A stretch of 64,000 nucleotides of DNA from Bacteroidales bacterium. Lineage in GTDB: Bacteria; Bacteroidota; Bacteroidia; Bacteroidales; P3. The position numbers and the translations under genes were made by a program. The notes beneath the pieces are model-generated. The model ran no database searches. It saw only the letters and a list, made by a program, of their open reading frames with translations, and was not told the DNA's origin. The stretch is taken from contig JAGCJW010000013.1 in assembly GCA_017647785.1 (NCBI GenBank), positions 1 to 64,000 of the forward strand, in the 5' to 3' direction. The stretch's first letter is position 1. Every line of letters starts with the position of its first letter. This document shows, in pieces, positions 33,494 to 42,342 of this stretch.

Positions 33494-33820
33494 ATGAAAA
33501 GAACTTTACTTTTGTTGTTTCTTTCTATGGTGTTGTTTTCTTGCTCAAATGAGAGCAGGGATGAAGATGTCGTAAAGGCAATTGTTAGTGATTTTTATCA
33601 AAAATGGAATGAGAAAGAAATTAATGAAAAATTAGGAGGGGATTTGGTTGTCTATGAGAGTTTCAATGTAAGAGAGGTTGATATAAATGGAAATTTTGCT
33701 GTGGTGGAAGTGGAGTGTATTGATGAGTTTGGTAATAAGGTTGTTTGTAATTGGAATTTGTTAAAAATAGATAGGGAATGGAGATTAGATAAATTTGAAA
33801 ATATAGGTATTGAAAAATAA
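33494..33820 (+). CDS. Small lipoprotein with an NTF2/DUF4878-like domain
   Basis: The 108-residue product has a lipoprotein signal (VLFSC near residue 16). A short alpha-beta domain starts with a helix (VVKAIVSDFYQKWNEKE) and strands that end in WNLLKIDREWRLDKF, a pattern seen in NTF2-like DUF4878 lipoproteins. Function is unknown. The start follows the promoter by about 20 bases. It heads a run of four same-strand genes with gaps of 15, 6 and 7 bp. Confidence 0.72.
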   Translation: MKRTLLLLFLSMVLFSCSNESRDEDVVKAIVSDFYQKWNEKEINEKLGGDLVVYESFNVREVDINGNFAVVEVECIDEFGNKVVCNWNLLKIDREWRLDKFENIGIEK

Positions 33821-33835
33821 AACTACATTAGTAAT

Positions 33836-34909
33836 ATGATTAAAAGGGTATTGTATATAATTAATTTGGTTTTTGTTCTCTTATTGTTGGGTGTTTATGT
33901 TTCGGTAAGAGTTAGTCCGGAGTATATTCCAGAACTTTCTTTATTGTCTTATGTTTATCCACTTTTGTTGATTATAAATTTATTGTTTTGTTTTTTATGG
34001 TTGTTCTTGAAATGGAAATATCTTTTAGTGCCATTGGCTGTTGTTTTAATTGGTTCTAATTTTGTTTTTCGTTTTGTGGGGATTAATTCTTCTGAGGATA
34101 AAACGGAGAATGATTTAACTGTGATGACTTATAATGTAAAGGCGTTTTCTCAAGGTGCGAAAGATGATAGAACTATAGCTATAAGGAATAAGGATTCTAT
34201 TTTATCGTTGATTGAATCTCTTTCTCCTGATATTGTTTGTTTGCAAGAGTATGCTTCGGTTAAGAAGTCTGAATCTTGTTTTCATTATGTGATGACAAAT
34301 AAGTTGGGGTATGCTTATTTCTTTGCTCCTGATAATGCAAAAAATTATGTAAGGGGTAGTGTTATTTATTCAAAGTATCCTATTAATCGTTCGGGTGCTT
34401 TGTTCCCTATGAGTAAAAAATATTATTCAAAGACTTATGCTGATATTGCTGTGAATAAAAAGCAATTTAGAGTTTATAATGTGCATTTGGATTCTTATAA
34501 ATTGTCTGATGAGGAGAAAGATGAGGTTAATAAATTGAAAGATGGAGAGATTACTTCGGAGGAAACAAGTAAGGGGATTATTGCAAAGTTATTAGAAACT
34601 AATAAAGAACAGGCTAAGGAGGTTAGGGAATTAACTTCTGTTATTAATGAAACAGAGGGTGATTTTCTTTTGCTTGGGGATTTCAATGCAACGCCTTATT
34701 CTTATACTTATGAGATTCTTACAAAGAAATTAAAGGATAGTTTTGTTGAGAGAGGTAGTGGATTTTCATCTACTCATAATGATTTACTTCCAAAGTTTAG
34801 AATAGATTATATTCTTGCGAGTGAAAGAATAGAGGTGTTGGATTATAAGCAAGATGTTTTTGAATATTCTGATCATAATCCTGTTGTTGTTGATTTTAGT
34901 TTAGAGTAG
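33836..34909 (+). CDS. Membrane-anchored endonuclease/exonuclease/phosphatase-fold protein
   Basis: Three N-terminal membrane helices (about 5-25, 38-58 and 63-82) precede an EEP domain with MTYNVKAF, the metal glutamate in CLQEYAS, LGDFNATPYSYT and the final SDHNPVVVDF. The catalytic domain should lie outside the cytoplasmic membrane. The substrate may be DNA, a phospholipid or a phosphoester and cannot be told from sequence. It is 6 bp upstream of nth, and the layout is common in Bacteroidota. Confidence 0.86.
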   Translation: MIKRVLYIINLVFVLLLLGVYVSVRVSPEYIPELSLLSYVYPLLLIINLLFCFLWLFLKWKYLLVPLAVVLIGSNFVFRFVGINSSEDKTENDLTVMTYNVKAFSQGAKDDRTIAIRNKDSILSLIESLSPDIVCLQEYASVKKSESCFHYVMTNKLGYAYFFAPDNAKNYVRGSVIYSKYPINRSGALFPMSKKYYSKTYADIAVNKKQFRVYNVHLDSYKLSDEEKDEVNKLKDGEITSEETSKGIIAKLLETNKEQAKEVRELTSVINETEGDFLLLGDFNATPYSYTYEILTKKLKDSFVERGSGFSSTHNDLLPKFRIDYILASERIEVLDYKQDVFEYSDHNPVVVDFSLE

Positions 34910-34915
34910 GAGTGT

Positions 34916-35563
34916 ATGAAGAAGGCAGAGCGTTATGAATTGACTGTAAATAGGCTGAATGGTTTATTCCCTGATGCTGATACGGAGTTGAATTATGAGA
35001 CTCCTTTTCAGTTATTGGTAGCAGTTATTCTTTCTGCTCAATGTACAGATAAGAGAGTGAATGTTGTTACTCCTGCTTTGTTTGAGCGCTATAAGAGTGT
35101 TAAGGATTTGGCAGATAGTAGCGAGGAAGAGATTTATTCTTATATTAAAAGTATTTCTTATCCTAATGCAAAGACTAAGAATTTGAAGAAAATGGCTGTT
35201 CGTTTGCATGAGGTTTATGATGGTGAAATTCCAAATGATACAAAAGAGTTGCAAACCTTAGCAGGTGTTGGAAGAAAGACTGCTATGGTTATGGCAGCAG
35301 TGCTTTATAAACAAGCTGTAATGCCTGTGGATACTCACGTTCATAGAGTGTCTGCTCGTATTGGTCTTACTAATAATGCTAAAACTGTTTTGGAAACGGA
35401 AAAACAGCTTTTGGCTAATTTAAAAGGACATGATAATCTTGCAGATATGCATCATCAGTTGATTTTGCTGGGAAGGTATATTTGTAAGGCAAGAAAGCCT
35501 TTGTGTGATAATTGTGTTTTAACTGATTTTTGTAAGTTTTATAAATTGAAAGTAAAAAAATAG
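34916..35563 (+). CDS. nth: Endonuclease III
   Basis: This base-excision glycosylase/AP-lyase removes oxidised pyrimidines. The helix-hairpin-helix LAGVGRKTAMVM carries the catalytic lysine and VDTHVHR the aspartate. The [4Fe-4S] cluster motif C-x6-C-x2-C-x5-C (CKARKPLCDNCVLTDFC) closes the protein. The length of 215 aa is normal. It is part of the operon starting at 33494. Confidence 0.96.
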   Translation: MKKAERYELTVNRLNGLFPDADTELNYETPFQLLVAVILSAQCTDKRVNVVTPALFERYKSVKDLADSSEEEIYSYIKSISYPNAKTKNLKKMAVRLHEVYDGEIPNDTKELQTLAGVGRKTAMVMAAVLYKQAVMPVDTHVHRVSARIGLTNNAKTVLETEKQLLANLKGHDNLADMHHQLILLGRYICKARKPLCDNCVLTDFCKFYKLKVKK

Positions 35564-35570
35564 TTGTACG

Positions 35571-36536
35571 ATGAACTTTAGAAATTTATTGTTGTATTTT
35601 ATTATTGGAGTGTTTTTGTCTTGTGGTGGACAAGATAAAAAAGTGGATTTTGAAAATATGTCAGAGTCAGATAAGATTTCTTATTTGAATGCAAAGATTA
35701 GAAAGGAACCTAATGACGCAGATTTGTTCTTTAAGCGTGCAAAGGTGCTTTATGAAAAGGGAGAATATGCAGATGCTCTTATGGATATTCAAAGAGCTGT
35801 AACTTTAAATGGTAAGGTTGCTGAATATCATGTGTTGCAAGCTGATATTTTATTCTCTCAACAAGAAAGTGCTTTGGCTTTTTCTTCTCTTCAAACTGCA
35901 AAAGAAGTTGATGGAAAATGTATAGAGGCTTATTTGAAAACTGCTGAATTGAGTTTGTATTTGAGAGATTATGAGAATACAATGTTTAATGTAAAGCAAG
36001 CGATTTTATTGGATAAGTTAAATCCTACTGCATATTTCCTTAGAGGTTGGGCTTTGAAAGAACAAGGAGATACAATAAATGCGGTAAAGGATTATCAAAA
36101 GGCTATTGAGTTGAAGTCTGATTATGAACAAGCATACGAGGAATTAGGTTTGCTTTATGCAATAAAGGGAGACGCACTTGCAGTAGAGTATCTTAATAGT
36201 ACTATAAATATAAATCCAAATAATTACTCTGCGATGTATGTTTTGGCTTTATTTTATCAAGAACATAATGCAATAGCTCAAGCTTTGGAAACTTATCAAA
36301 AATTATTAGAAATTAAGCCTGACCATGCTGATGCTTTACATAATGTAGGATATATCAATTTAGTAGAAAAACAAGACTGCGATATAGCAATAGAATGTTT
36401 TAATTCTGCAATAAAGGTTGATAGTTTGTTTTGGCAAGCTTATTTAAGTAGAGCAGAAGCCTATGAGAAAAAAGGAGATATGGCAAAAGCAAAGGCTGAT
36501 TTCCAAAAGGCTGAAGAAATAAAAGGAAAAATGTAA
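35571..36536 (+). CDS. TPR-repeat lipoprotein
   Basis: A lipoprotein signal (VFLSC, cysteine near 18) is followed by about eight TPR repeats (for example AYFLRGWALKEQGDTINAV, and HNVGYINLVEKQDCDIAIE). It ends in EKKGDMAKAKADFQKAEEI. Such proteins scaffold complexes at the outer membrane or in the periplasm; the partner is unknown. It ends the four-gene operon, and the pyrBI promoter starts 9 bp after its stop. Confidence 0.85.
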   Translation: MNFRNLLLYFIIGVFLSCGGQDKKVDFENMSESDKISYLNAKIRKEPNDADLFFKRAKVLYEKGEYADALMDIQRAVTLNGKVAEYHVLQADILFSQQESALAFSSLQTAKEVDGKCIEAYLKTAELSLYLRDYENTMFNVKQAILLDKLNPTAYFLRGWALKEQGDTINAVKDYQKAIELKSDYEQAYEELGLLYAIKGDALAVEYLNSTININPNNYSAMYVLALFYQEHNAIAQALETYQKLLEIKPDHADALHNVGYINLVEKQDCDIAIECFNSAIKVDSLFWQAYLSRAEAYEKKGDMAKAKADFQKAEEIKGKM

Positions 36537-36544
36537 TCATTTTT

Positions 36545-36575
36545 TTTGTTGTTGTAAAAAATTGTTTTACCTTTG
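36545..36575 (+). promoter_or_regulatory. Promoter of pyrL-like leader and pyrBI
   Basis: TTTG (36545-36548), a 19-bp spacer and TACCTTTG (36568-36575) match the consensus fully. Transcription should begin near 36582, 15 bases before the leader ORF. Confidence 0.78.
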
Positions 36576-36596
36576 CGAAATAAAATTAAGACTAAA

Positions 36597-36695
36597 ATGA
36601 AATATTCAGTACTTGTTGGTGTTTTTAGTGAAAAGAGTAATAACTCTTTAAATGAATATTTTAAGAGATATTTGAAAAACGGCTTTCATTTTTGA
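36597..36695 (+). CDS. Putative leader peptide of pyrBI (32 codons)
   Basis: A 32-residue ORF begins MKYSVLVGVFSEKSNN and ends KNGFHF, about 15 bases after the predicted transcription start. Its TGA (36693-36695) is the first three bases of the descending arm of a terminator that stands 46 bp before pyrB. A ribosome reaching that stop would cover the hairpin. This is the layout of enterobacterial pyrL. The peptide has no similarity I can see to a protein family. A 7-bp hairpin (36632-36649) earlier in the ORF could act as a polymerase pause site. Translation is inferred and no homologues could be checked. Confidence 0.6.
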   Translation: MKYSVLVGVFSEKSNNSLNEYFKRYLKNGFHF

Positions 36696-36709
36696 AAGTC
36701 GTTTTTTTT
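36675..36709 (+). terminator. Attenuator hairpin upstream of pyrBI
   Basis: AAAAACGGCTTTCA (36675-36688) pairs with TGAAAGTCGTTTTT (36693-36706) through 14 pairs including one G-U, with a TTTT loop. The run of eight Ts ends at 36709. It lies inside the transcription unit between a full-consensus promoter and pyrB, so it must be read through for pyrBI expression. Confidence 0.8.
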
Positions 36710-36755
36710 ATGTTAGAATGAATTTTTTTATAGTAAAAAACAAATTATAGATATT

Positions 36756-37673
36756 ATGGCAAACTTAAAAGGAAAAAACTTAATCTCAATTACAGATTAC
36801 ACAAAGGAAGAATATTTACAAATATTGGAGTTGGCCTCTGAGTTTGAAAAACAACCAAAGCAACCTATTTTGAGTGATAAAGTAGTAGCTTCTATATTTT
36901 TTGAACCTTCTACAAGAACACGTCTAAGTTTTGAAAGTGCTGCTAATATGTTAGGAGCAAGGGTTATTGGTTTTAGTAACCCAGCTGCAACAAGTCTTCA
37001 AAAGGGAGAAAGCCTTCACGATACAATTCAAATGGTTAGTAGCTATTCTGACTTAATTGTTATGCGTCACCCAAGAGATGGTGCTGCACGTTATGCTTCT
37101 GAGGTTGCAAGTGTGCCAGTTATAAACGCAGGTGATGGAGCTAATCAACACCCTACTCAATGTATGTTGGATTTATATTCAATTCAAAAAACACAAGGTG
37201 GATTAGATAACTTGAATATTACTATGGTGGGAGATTTAAAGTATGGAAGAACAGTGCATTCTTTAGTTCAAGCAATGTGTAACTTTAATGCAACATTCCA
37301 TTTTGTTTCTCCTGAGGAATTGAAAATGCCTTCTTCTGTAAAAATGCACATAAAGAATATGGGATTGGAATATTATCAATATACAAATTTAGAAGACGTA
37401 ATTCCATTCTCTGATATTATTTATATGACAAGAATACAAAGAGAACGTTTTTCTGATCCTTTGGAATATGAAAGAGTGAAAGATTGTTATATTTTAGATG
37501 CTGCAACACTTAAAGGTTGTAAACCAACAATGAAAGTACTTCATCCATTGCCAAGAGTAAACGAAATTGCAACTGATGTTGATAAAACACCATACGCTTA
37601 TTATTTCCAACAAGCTCAAAATGGAGTTTATGTTCGTCAAGCATTGATGGCGGCAATTTTAGGAGTAAAATAA
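36756..37673 (+). CDS. pyrB: Aspartate carbamoyltransferase, catalytic subunit
   Basis: This enzyme makes carbamoyl-aspartate, the first committed pyrimidine step. The carbamoyl-phosphate loop [15 protein letters not shown] is near 47-61. HPTQCMLDL and [11 protein letters not shown] are present, and [11 protein letters not shown] is near the end. The length of 305 aa is normal. The regulatory chain gene follows 23 bp later, so the holoenzyme should be the allosteric c6r6 type. Expression is probably controlled by the leader ORF and terminator upstream. Confidence 0.97.
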   Translation: MANLKGKNLISITDYTKEEYLQILELASEFEKQPKQPILSDKVVASIFFEPSTRTRLSFESAANMLGARVIGFSNPAATSLQKGESLHDTIQMVSSYSDLIVMRHPRDGAARYASEVASVPVINAGDGANQHPTQCMLDLYSIQKTQGGLDNLNITMVGDLKYGRTVHSLVQAMCNFNATFHFVSPEELKMPSSVKMHIKNMGLEYYQYTNLEDVIPFSDIIYMTRIQRERFSDPLEYERVKDCYILDAATLKGCKPTMKVLHPLPRVNEIATDVDKTPYAYYFQQAQNGVYVRQALMAAILGVK

Positions 37674-37696
37674 ATAATTAAATAAATAGATTAGAT

Positions 37697-38158
37697 ATGT
37701 CAAACGAAAGAAAAAAGGAACTTGTTGTTTCAGCTATTGATAATGGAACTGTAATTGACCATATTCCTGCAAACGAAATATATAAGGTAGTAAAGATTCT
37801 TAATTTAGATCAATACAATGATGAGGTGTTGATAGGAACAAATCTTTCTAGTAAGAAGTTTGGAAAAAAAGGAATCATAAAAGTGAAAAATAAATTCTTT
37901 GAAGAAACTGAAGTAAACAAAATATCTTTGGTTGCTCCAAACGCTACACTTATCGTGATAAAGGATTATGAAGTTGTTGAAAAGATACAATTAAATATAC
38001 CTCAGGAAATCAAAAAAATAGTGAAGTGTATAAACCCTAATTGTATTACAAATATCGAGGAAATAGAAACATATTTCAAGGTTGTAGATAAAGAACCTTT
38101 GAAATTGCAATGTCACTATTGCGAAAAGACAATGACAAATATTCGTTTTGAAGAATAG
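37697..38158 (+). CDS. pyrI: Aspartate carbamoyltransferase, regulatory subunit
   Basis: The regulatory chain binds nucleotides in its N-terminal domain (AIDNGTVIDHIPANE) and PyrB through a C-terminal zinc domain. The four cysteines are present as C-x4-C (CINPNC) and C-x2-C (CHYC). The length of 153 aa is normal. It is co-transcribed with pyrB. A 21-bp-period array begins just after the stop. Confidence 0.96.
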   Translation: MSNERKKELVVSAIDNGTVIDHIPANEIYKVVKILNLDQYNDEVLIGTNLSSKKFGKKGIIKVKNKFFEETEVNKISLVAPNATLIVIKDYEVVEKIQLNIPQEIKKIVKCINPNCITNIEEIETYFKVVDKEPLKLQCHYCEKTMTNIRFEE

Positions 38159-38169
38159 GGTTAATAAAG

Positions 38170-38258
38170 CAAAGAAATCTTGAATTTTTTCTTAGAAATA
38201 GTTTTAGTTTTCTTTGCTTTATTTTGTTTTTTCTTAGGTTTTTTTATTAAAATCTTGT
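38170..38258. repeat. 21-bp-period CWWWG array between pyrI and yceD
   Basis: CAAAG, CTTAG, CTTTG, CTTAG and a terminal CTTGT begin at 38170, 38191, 38212, 38233 and 38254, each exactly 21 bp apart. AATAAAGCAAAGAA (38163-38176) has a perfect 14-bp complement at 38210-38223, identical to the arms of the array at 13281-13320. The last unit supplies the probable -33 box of the yceD promoter. Confidence 0.82.
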
Positions 38259-38285
38259 TCAGTTTAAAGAAAAATCGTACCTTTG
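38254..38285 (+). promoter_or_regulatory. Promoter of the yceD-rpmF-plsX-fabH operon
   Basis: CTTG (38254-38257), a 20-bp spacer and TACCTTTG (38278-38285). The upstream element is the last tick of the 21-bp array. Confidence 0.6.
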
Positions 38286-38318
38286 CAAACTCTTAAAAGC
38301 ATATAGTAGGTTAGGACG

Positions 38319-38834
38319 ATGAGTAAGAAATATGTTTTAAAGTTTAGTGGATTGAAAAATGGCAATCACGAATTTGAATACACAATTGACAAAAAATTAT
38401 TTGAAGAGTTTGATTGTGAGGATGTTCTTGATGCCGATTTGTTTATGAAAGTAAACTTAGAAAAGAGCGAAAAACAATTGGAATTAGCGTTCCATATTCA
38501 AGGAGTGTTGAAAGTGGTTTGCGATAGATGTGGAGAGGAAATGGATTTGGATATGGATTTTGACAGGAAGTTGTATGTGGAGTTTGGAGAAGAGTTTGAA
38601 GAGCAAGATGTAGATTTGTACGTAATTCCGTTTAATGAGTCATCGTTGGATTTGTCTTCGTTTGCTTATGAATATGTAACTTTGGAAAAACCAATGAGAT
38701 GTGTTCACGGAGAAACCGAAGGAAACGATCAGGAATGCAATAGAGAAATAATAGAAATGTTAGAAAGCCCAATAGAGGAGATTGAAAAAGAAACGGATTC
38801 TCGTTGGGATGCTTTGAAGAATTTAAAATTTTGA
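38319..38834 (+). CDS. YceD family protein (DUF177)
   Basis: This 171-aa protein is almost always found before rpmF and is linked in other bacteria to 23S rRNA processing. A zinc-like CDRCGEEM near 69-76 is followed by acidic stretches (EFGEEFEEQDVDLYVIP) and the family's C-terminal WDALKNL tail. It is 21 bp upstream of rpmF, in the operon running to thiN. Confidence 0.88.
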   Translation: MSKKYVLKFSGLKNGNHEFEYTIDKKLFEEFDCEDVLDADLFMKVNLEKSEKQLELAFHIQGVLKVVCDRCGEEMDLDMDFDRKLYVEFGEEFEEQDVDLYVIPFNESSLDLSSFAYEYVTLEKPMRCVHGETEGNDQECNREIIEMLESPIEEIEKETDSRWDALKNLKF

Positions 38835-38855
38835 AACAAATAAATATAATTTAAT

Positions 38856-39041
38856 ATGCCACATCCAAAACATAGATTCTCTCAAACGAGAACAGCAAAA
38901 AGAAGAACTCACGATAGAGTTGAAGGAGTTCAATTAACAACATGTAGCAACTGCGGTGCGTCTGTTATCATGCACAGAGTGTGCCCAGAATGCGGATATT
39001 ACAGAGGAAAAGAAGCAATAAAGAAAGAAGCTGAAGCCTAA
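38856..39041 (+). CDS. rpmF: 50S ribosomal protein L32
   Basis: The 61-aa protein begins MPHPKHRFSQTRTAKRR and has the zinc-ribbon pair CSNCG and CPECGYY, so it is the cysteine-bearing form of L32. The order yceD-rpmF-plsX-fabH is widely conserved and ties ribosome and phospholipid supply together. Confidence 0.97.
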   Translation: MPHPKHRFSQTRTAKRRTHDRVEGVQLTTCSNCGASVIMHRVCPECGYYRGKEAIKKEAEA

Positions 39042-39053
39042 TTCAATAATATT

Positions 39054-39998
39054 ATGAGAATAGGGCTTGATGCTATGGGAGGCGATTACGCACCCAAGGC
39101 TGTAGTTGAAGGTGCAATATTAGCTCAAAAAGAATTATCAAAAGAAGATACGATAGTTCTTTTTGGGCGAAGTGCTGATATACTTCAAATTTTACAAGAT
39201 AACGGAGTTGATTCTTCTTTGTTTGAAATTGTTGATGCAGACGAAGTTATAGATATGCACGACAAACCAGCAAAGGCATTTGCTAAGAAGCCTAATTCAA
39301 GTATGGCGGTAGGATTTCGCTATTTGAAAGAAGGAAAAATAGATAGCTTTGCAAGTGCTGGAAATACAGGTGCAATGCTTGTTGGAACAATGTATTCTGT
39401 TGGAGTAATCAATGGAATAATGCGTCCATGTCTTGCTGCACTTGTACCAAAGGTAGATGGAGGAGTTACTCTTTTGACTGACGTTGGTGTAAATCCAGAT
39501 GCGAAACCAGAAATGTTGGTTCAATTTGCTATTTTGGGAAGTGTGTATGCTAAAACTGCCTTAGGAATGGAAAATCCAAAGGTTGGATTAGCTAATATCG
39601 GCGAAGAAGAAGAAAAAGGCAATGCTCAAACTCAAGCTGCTCACGCATTGATGAAAGAAAACAAGAGTTTTGAATTTTTTGGAAATGCAGAACCTGTTGA
39701 AATCTTTAAAAACAATGTTGATGTTGTGGTTTGCGATGGCTTTGTTGGAAATATGTTAATGAAGCATACCGAAGCATTAGCGAGAGTCTTTGCAAAAAGA
39801 GGTCTTGTTGATGAATATGTAGCACGATTCAATTATGAAATATATGGAGGTTTACCATTGCTTGGTGCTAACTCCATAGTATTAATAGGACATGGAATAT
39901 CAAATGCAAAAGCTATTAAGAGCATGATATTTCAATCAAAGAATATATACGAAACTAACCTAATAGGGCAATTAAAGGAAACTTTGTCTGTTAATTAG
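39054..39998 (+). CDS. plsX: Phosphate acyltransferase PlsX
   Basis: PlsX converts acyl-ACP to acyl-phosphate for phospholipid synthesis at the membrane surface. Family marks are MRIGLDAMGGDYAPKAVVEG at the start, SAGNTGAMLVG in the middle, IGEEEEKGN, and VVVCDGFVGNMLMKHTE. The length of 314 aa is normal. It lies 12 bp after rpmF and 28 bp before the fabH ATG. Confidence 0.97.
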   Translation: MRIGLDAMGGDYAPKAVVEGAILAQKELSKEDTIVLFGRSADILQILQDNGVDSSLFEIVDADEVIDMHDKPAKAFAKKPNSSMAVGFRYLKEGKIDSFASAGNTGAMLVGTMYSVGVINGIMRPCLAALVPKVDGGVTLLTDVGVNPDAKPEMLVQFAILGSVYAKTALGMENPKVGLANIGEEEEKGNAQTQAAHALMKENKSFEFFGNAEPVEIFKNNVDVVVCDGFVGNMLMKHTEALARVFAKRGLVDEYVARFNYEIYGGLPLLGANSIVLIGHGISNAKAIKSMIFQSKNIYETNLIGQLKETLSVN

Positions 39999-40026
39999 TT
40001 TGTGTTACAAAAAAAACGAAAAAAAG

Positions 40027-41013
40027 ATGTCAAAGTTAAAAGCTGCAATAACTGCGGTAGAAGGATATGTACCAGATTATATCCTTACTAATGATGAACT
40101 TAGTCAAATGGTAGATACCAGTGATGAGTGGATAATGACTCGAATTGGTATTAAGGAACGTCATATTTTAAAAGGCGAAAAAGGACCTTCTGATATGGCG
40201 GAAATTGTTGTGAAAAGAATTTTGGAGAAAAAGAATATTTCTCCTGACGAAATAGAATTAGTAATTTGTTGTACCGTTACACCAGACATGGTCTTTCCTG
40301 CAACAGCAAATGTCATAGCACACAAATGTGGAATCAAACACGGATTTGGATTTGACATAAATGCAGGTTGTTCTGGCTTCCTTTATGGATTGACAACTGC
40401 TACAAAATACATAGAATCAGGCTTTGTGAAAAAAGCAATCGTGATTGGAGCAGAAAAAATGTCTGCAATAGTAAACTATCAAGACAGAGCAACTTGTCCA
40501 ATCTTTGGAGATGGAGCAGCAGCTGTGCTTTTGGAAGCAACAGAGGGTGAAAACGGAATCATAGATGAAGTATTGTATTCAGATGGTGAAGGAGTAAAAC
40601 ACTTACACCAAGTTGCAGGAGGTTCTGTTAAGCCAGCATCTCACGAAACTGTTGATGCAAGAGAACACTTCATTTATCAAGAAGGACAAGCCGTATTTAA
40701 ATGGGCTGTTGTTAAAATGGCAGAAGCGACTGAAGAGATTTTGAGAAAAAATAATATAAGTTCGCAAGAAATAAACTATCTATTGCCTCACCAAGCTAAT
40801 ATGAGGATTATCTCAGCGACAGGAAAACGTTTGGAACTTGATAATGAAAAAGTTTTAATCAATATAGAAAAATACGGAAACACTACTTCTGCAACTATTC
40901 CTATGTTGATGTTTGAAAATCAACATAAATTCAAAAAAGGAGACAATTTAATCCTAACTGCATTTGGAGCAGGATTTACTTGGGGTGCAGTATTAGTTAA
41001 ATGGGCTATTTAG
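40027..41013 (+). CDS. fabH: 3-oxoacyl-ACP synthase III
   Basis: This starts fatty-acid chains from acetyl-CoA and malonyl-ACP. From ATG 40027 (328 aa) the catalytic cysteine is C115 in INAGCSGFLYG, with histidine in LLPHQANMRI and asparagine in YGNTTSATIP. I prefer ATG 40027 because the product then begins MSKLKAAITAVEGYVPD like other FabH proteins; a TTG at 40000 adds only nine odd residues. The end overlaps the next gene by 13 bp. Confidence 0.96.
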   Translation: MSKLKAAITAVEGYVPDYILTNDELSQMVDTSDEWIMTRIGIKERHILKGEKGPSDMAEIVVKRILEKKNISPDEIELVICCTVTPDMVFPATANVIAHKCGIKHGFGFDINAGCSGFLYGLTTATKYIESGFVKKAIVIGAEKMSAIVNYQDRATCPIFGDGAAAVLLEATEGENGIIDEVLYSDGEGVKHLHQVAGGSVKPASHETVDAREHFIYQEGQAVFKWAVVKMAEATEEILRKNNISSQEINYLLPHQANMRIISATGKRLELDNEKVLINIEKYGNTTSATIPMLMFENQHKFKKGDNLILTAFGAGFTWGAVLVKWAI

Positions 41014-41783
41014 ATATAGTTTTTTTAGGAACAGGAACCTCGCAAGGCGTACCAGTTATTGGGTGCGGTTGCGAGGTTTGTCTTTCTAATCAAGCAAAAG
41101 ACAAACGATTGCGTTCTTCTATTTTGATAACATCCGACAAAGGAACACAAATTACAATAGATGCAGGACCTGATTTTAGAACGCAAATGCTAAATGCTAA
41201 TGTGAAATATTTAGATGCTATATTAGTAACACACGCTCACAGAGATCACGTTTCGGGGCTTGATGATGTGCGTTCATATAACTATCTCCAACAAAGTTCT
41301 ATGCCGATTATTGCGAATAAATACGCAGTAGAAAGCATTAAAAAAGAATTTTCTTACGCTTTTGCCAACACAAAATATCCAGGATTGCCAGAATTTAGTA
41401 TGCAAGAGATAGATGTGGAAACGCATAGTAGTATAAGAATTAAAGAATTGGAAGTAACACCAATAGAGGTAATGCACTTCAAACTTCCAATCTTAGCATA
41501 TAGAATAGGGGACTTTGCTTACATAACAGACGCCAAAACAATAAGCGAAAAAGAAAAACAAAAACTAAAAGGAGTGAAGCATTTAGTTGTAAATGCCCTA
41601 AGAAAAGAAGAACATTTCTCACACTTCTCACTAAGCGAAGCCTTAAATCTCATAGCAGAGCTACAACCCGAAAAAGCATATCTTACACATATTAGTCATT
41701 TCTTAGGAAAAGACAAAGAAATATCAAAAGAATTGCCAAAAAATGTACAATTAGCATACGATGGACTTAAAATAAGAGTATAA
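41001..41783 (+). CDS. MBL-fold metal-dependent hydrolase (PhnP-like)
   Basis: This metallo-beta-lactamase fold has the metal motif THAHRDHVSGLDD, the early LGTGTSQGVPVIGCGCEVC with cysteines typical of PhnP-like proteins, YITDAKTIS and a late THISH. Members act as cyclic phosphodiesterases or nucleases, and the substrate here is unknown. The length is 260 aa. It overlaps fabH by 13 bp and is followed after one base by pnuT. Confidence 0.9.
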   Translation: MGYLDIVFLGTGTSQGVPVIGCGCEVCLSNQAKDKRLRSSILITSDKGTQITIDAGPDFRTQMLNANVKYLDAILVTHAHRDHVSGLDDVRSYNYLQQSSMPIIANKYAVESIKKEFSYAFANTKYPGLPEFSMQEIDVETHSSIRIKELEVTPIEVMHFKLPILAYRIGDFAYITDAKTISEKEKQKLKGVKHLVVNALRKEEHFSHFSLSEALNLIAELQPEKAYLTHISHFLGKDKEISKELPKNVQLAYDGLKIRV

Positions 41784-41784
41784 A

Positions 41785-42342
41785 ATGATAGAAATAATCG
41801 CAGCAATAATAGGAACAATATACATTCTTTTAGAATATAAAGCCTCACCTTGGCTGTGGCTTTTCAATCTCCTTATGGCATTGATGTATGTTTATGTATT
41901 CTTTGACAATGGCGTATATGCACAAATGCTAATTCAAGTCTATTACGTATTTATTGGTGTATATGGTTGGTTAGAATGGAAAGGAGTATTGAAAAATGGA
42001 GAAAAAAAAGAAAAAGCCATAACCTCACTTCCTAAAAAGTATTATTTACCATTGACTTTGATAACAATAGCCTTGTCAATAAGCATTTGTCTAATATTAA
42101 AACAAATACCAGAAAACAATGTCTGGCTTTTAGATGGAGTTTCCACAGCATTAAGTGTAGTAGCAATGTGGTTATTAGCAAAAAAATACTATCAACAATG
42201 GCTATTTTGGATAATCGTAGAGCCGTTGATTATCATAATGTCCTTACAAACACAGTTGTACGCTACAGCCGTACTATACTTTATTTATACCATAATAGCT
42301 ATAATGGGTTACTTTAAATGGAAGAAACAATCACAAGAATGA
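41785..42342 (+). CDS. PnuC-family vitamin transporter, probably thiamine (PnuT)
   Basis: This 185-aa protein has about seven membrane segments and the PnuC fold, with paired tryptophan-rich motifs (ASPWLWLFN, GVYGWLEWKG, GYFKWKK). PnuC members carry nicotinamide riboside, but those next to thiamine pyrophosphokinase are taken to carry thiamine, trapped by phosphorylation. The next gene, thiN, overlaps this one by 25 bp. I saw no TPP riboswitch nearby. Confidence 0.82.
   Translation: MIEIIAAIIGTIYILLEYKASPWLWLFNLLMALMYVYVFFDNGVYAQMLIQVYYVFIGVYGWLEWKGVLKNGEKKEKAITSLPKKYYLPLTLITIALSISICLILKQIPENNVWLLDGVSTALSVVAMWLLAKKYYQQWLFWIIVEPLIIIMSLQTQLYATAVLYFIYTIIAIMGYFKWKKQSQE

Noticed and set aside
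41700..41790. TPP riboswitch before pnuT-thiN
   Set aside because: The upstream gene ends one base before pnuT, leaving no room, and no thi-box motif was seen.
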